Positions 5,147-5,710 of a stretch of 5,710 bases of DNA are shown one piece after another (the stretch's first letter is position 1; the number at the start of each line of letters is the position of its first letter). The position numbers and the translations under genes were made by a program. Source of the DNA: Dehalococcoidia bacterium (lineage in GTDB: Bacteria; Chloroflexota; Dehalococcoidia; Lucifugimonadales; UBA3495); NCBI GenBank assembly GCA_022823105.1, contig JAJDXU010000039.1:1-5710 (forward strand). The letters run 5' to 3'. Under the pieces are notes generated by a model. It was not told the origin of the DNA and did not search any database. It was given only the letters and a program-made list of their open reading frames with translations.

Positions 5147-5485
5147 ATGGAACGGGAACGAAAATTGAAATGGTTCCTGGTGGAATATGACCGGCACGAA
5201 CATCGATTGCGCAACCTGACTGAATACCCAGAGCCCGAACGGCGTAAGGAGGCGTTGCACGAGCTGCGGCGTTTGGAGGAAAGCCAGGCCGATGAGTTGC
5301 AGCGTTTCGTTGAGACCGGCATCCCGCTGCGCATGGAGTACGTGCTCTTGATAGCGGAGTCCGAGGAGGCGATCCGGGTTACGCACGGCAACTACTTCGG
5401 GGACGGTCATCTTACGCTCGACGACTACAAGGGGAGTTTGGCGAAGAAAGCCGAGGAGCAGGCGGCGGTTGCAACTGCAGACTGA
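5147..5485 (+). CDS. Small charged helical protein of unknown function
   Basis: I do not recognise this family. From ATG 5147 the product is 112 residues, very rich in Glu, Arg and Lys, without cysteine, signal peptide or membrane segment. Residues 1-55 (from MERERKLKWF through the HELRRLEESQADELQRF stretch) look like continuous helix, probably coiled coil; a short hydrophobic patch RMEYVLLIA (62-70) and a Gly-rich turn GNYFGDGHL (81-89) follow, then an Ala/Lys/Glu tail. An in-frame ATG at 5108 would add 13 residues, but it directly abuts the extended -10 element and has no ribosome site. ATG 5147 has GGGGG (5137-5141) 5 nt upstream. The gene follows the RelA/SpoT-domain gene and is closed by a strong terminator. 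A regulatory or antitoxin role beside the synthetase is possible but unsupported by any motif. Confidence 0.7.
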   Translation: MERERKLKWFLVEYDRHEHRLRNLTEYPEPERRKEALHELRRLEESQADELQRFVETGIPLRMEYVLLIAESEEAIRVTHGNYFGDGHLTLDDYKGSLAKKAEEQAAVATAD

Positions 5486-5508
5486 CGAGTTTTAAACCAG
5501 GCAGCAAG

Positions 5509-5542
5509 CAACGCCCGGCAGATATATCCGGGCGTTGGTTTT
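5509..5542 (+). terminator. Rho-independent terminator of the plus-strand block
   Basis: A perfect 10-bp stem, CAACGCCCGG (5509-5518) with CCGGGCGTTG (5528-5537), encloses the loop CAGATATAT and is followed by G and TTTT (5539-5542). It lies 23 bp after the stop codon of the small gene. The reverse orientation lacks a T-tract, so it serves the plus strand. Confidence 0.9.
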
Positions 5543-5550
5543 AATGAGTT

Positions 5551-5573
5551 GGGGCGGGTTGCAAACCCGCCCC
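5551..5573. repeat. Perfect GC-rich palindrome (REP-like element candidate)
   Basis: GGGGCGGGTT (5551-5560) and AACCCGCCCC (5564-5573) form a perfect 10-bp inverted repeat around GCA. No T-tract follows on either strand. Similar GGGGCGGGTT/AACCCGCCCC elements are, as I recall, dispersed in many copies in Chloroflexota and related genomes, so this is probably one copy of a genome-wide palindromic repeat between convergent genes. An overlapping alternative stem (CGCCCCTAC at 5568-5576 with GTA...GGGGCG at 5580-5590) would compete with it. Confidence 0.65.
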
Positions 5574-5598
5574 TACCTGGTAGTGGGGCGCCGGGGAT

Positions 5599-5710
5599 TT
5601 AGTTGCGGCCGTATTTGTCGACGGCGCGGTCGCCGGTGAGGGCGAGGAAAATGTCGCCGTTGGCGTCGCACCAGATGCCGTGGGCGGACCGGCTGTCCCA
5701 ACGGGCGAGG
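5599..5710 (-). CDS. C-terminal end of an NHL-repeat/beta-propeller-type protein (runs off the right edge)
   Basis: The minus strand is open from the right edge to a TAA at 5601-5599, giving the last 36 residues. The segment SAHGIWCDANGDIFLAL matches the HGIWxDxxGDIYxA blade pattern of NHL-repeat, SMP-30 and peptidyl-hydroxyglycine-lyase-like beta-propellers, and the C-terminal VDKYGRN resembles the usual closing VQKF strand. The remaining blades, any signal peptide and the activity lie outside the window. It converges on the plus-strand block, and no T-tract terminator for it is visible just downstream of its stop. Confidence 0.7.
   Translation of the reverse strand, partial: LARWDSRSAHGIWCDANGDIFLALTGDRAVDKYGRN

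Overview
This is a GC-rich bacterial window with short intergenic spaces, GTG and TTG starts, clear Shine-Dalgarno sites and recognisable sigma70-type promoters. The sequence contains no taxonomic marker. The combination of an N-terminal zinc-ribbon threonine synthase, a stand-alone NIL-domain protein and a CysO-like ubiquitin-fold protein, together with a GGGGCGGGTT/AACCCGCCCC palindrome, resembles Chloroflexota (SAR202/Dehalococcoidia-like) genomes. That placement is an inference from memory of gene families, not a demonstrated fact.

Layout. Positions 1-360 (minus strand) hold the first 120 codons of a major-facilitator transporter. A short AT-richer divergent spacer separates it from a plus-strand gene (461-1483) for a cobalamin/siderophore-type substrate-binding protein that lacks a signal peptide. 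Positions 1484-1800 contain nothing I recognise. A near-consensus promoter (1816-1845) lies inside a perfect 10-bp inverted repeat and drives a flavin reductase (1877-2365). A second good promoter (2435-2463) and a leader of about 80 nt with a hairpin precede a tight cluster: threonine synthase (2552-3841), NIL-domain protein (3848-4090), CysO/MoaD-like sulfur carrier with a C-terminal Gly-Gly (4147-4422) and a small RelA/SpoT-domain protein (4428-5072). A small charged protein of unknown function (about 5147-5485) appears to have its own extended -10 promoter. A strong intrinsic terminator (5509-5542) and a separate palindrome (5551-5573) close the block. The 3' end of a minus-strand NHL/beta-propeller-type gene enters from the right edge (5599-5710).

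How the genes may work together. The centre of interest is thrC-NIL-cysO. In Mycobacterium, the CysO thiocarboxylate donates sulfide to a fold-type II PLP enzyme (CysM) acting on O-phosphoserine. Threonine synthase is also a fold-type II PLP enzyme, acts on O-phosphohomoserine, and here sits directly beside a CysO-like carrier. NIL domains occur in methionine transporters (MetN) and in the methanogen homocysteine system. The cluster could therefore serve protein-borne sulfide transfer to a homoserine derivative, making homocysteine, or could couple threonine, methionine and cysteine supply. This is a hypothesis. The adjacent alarmone-synthetase-like gene could tie the locus to amino-acid stress, or could form a toxin-antitoxin-like pair with the small downstream protein.
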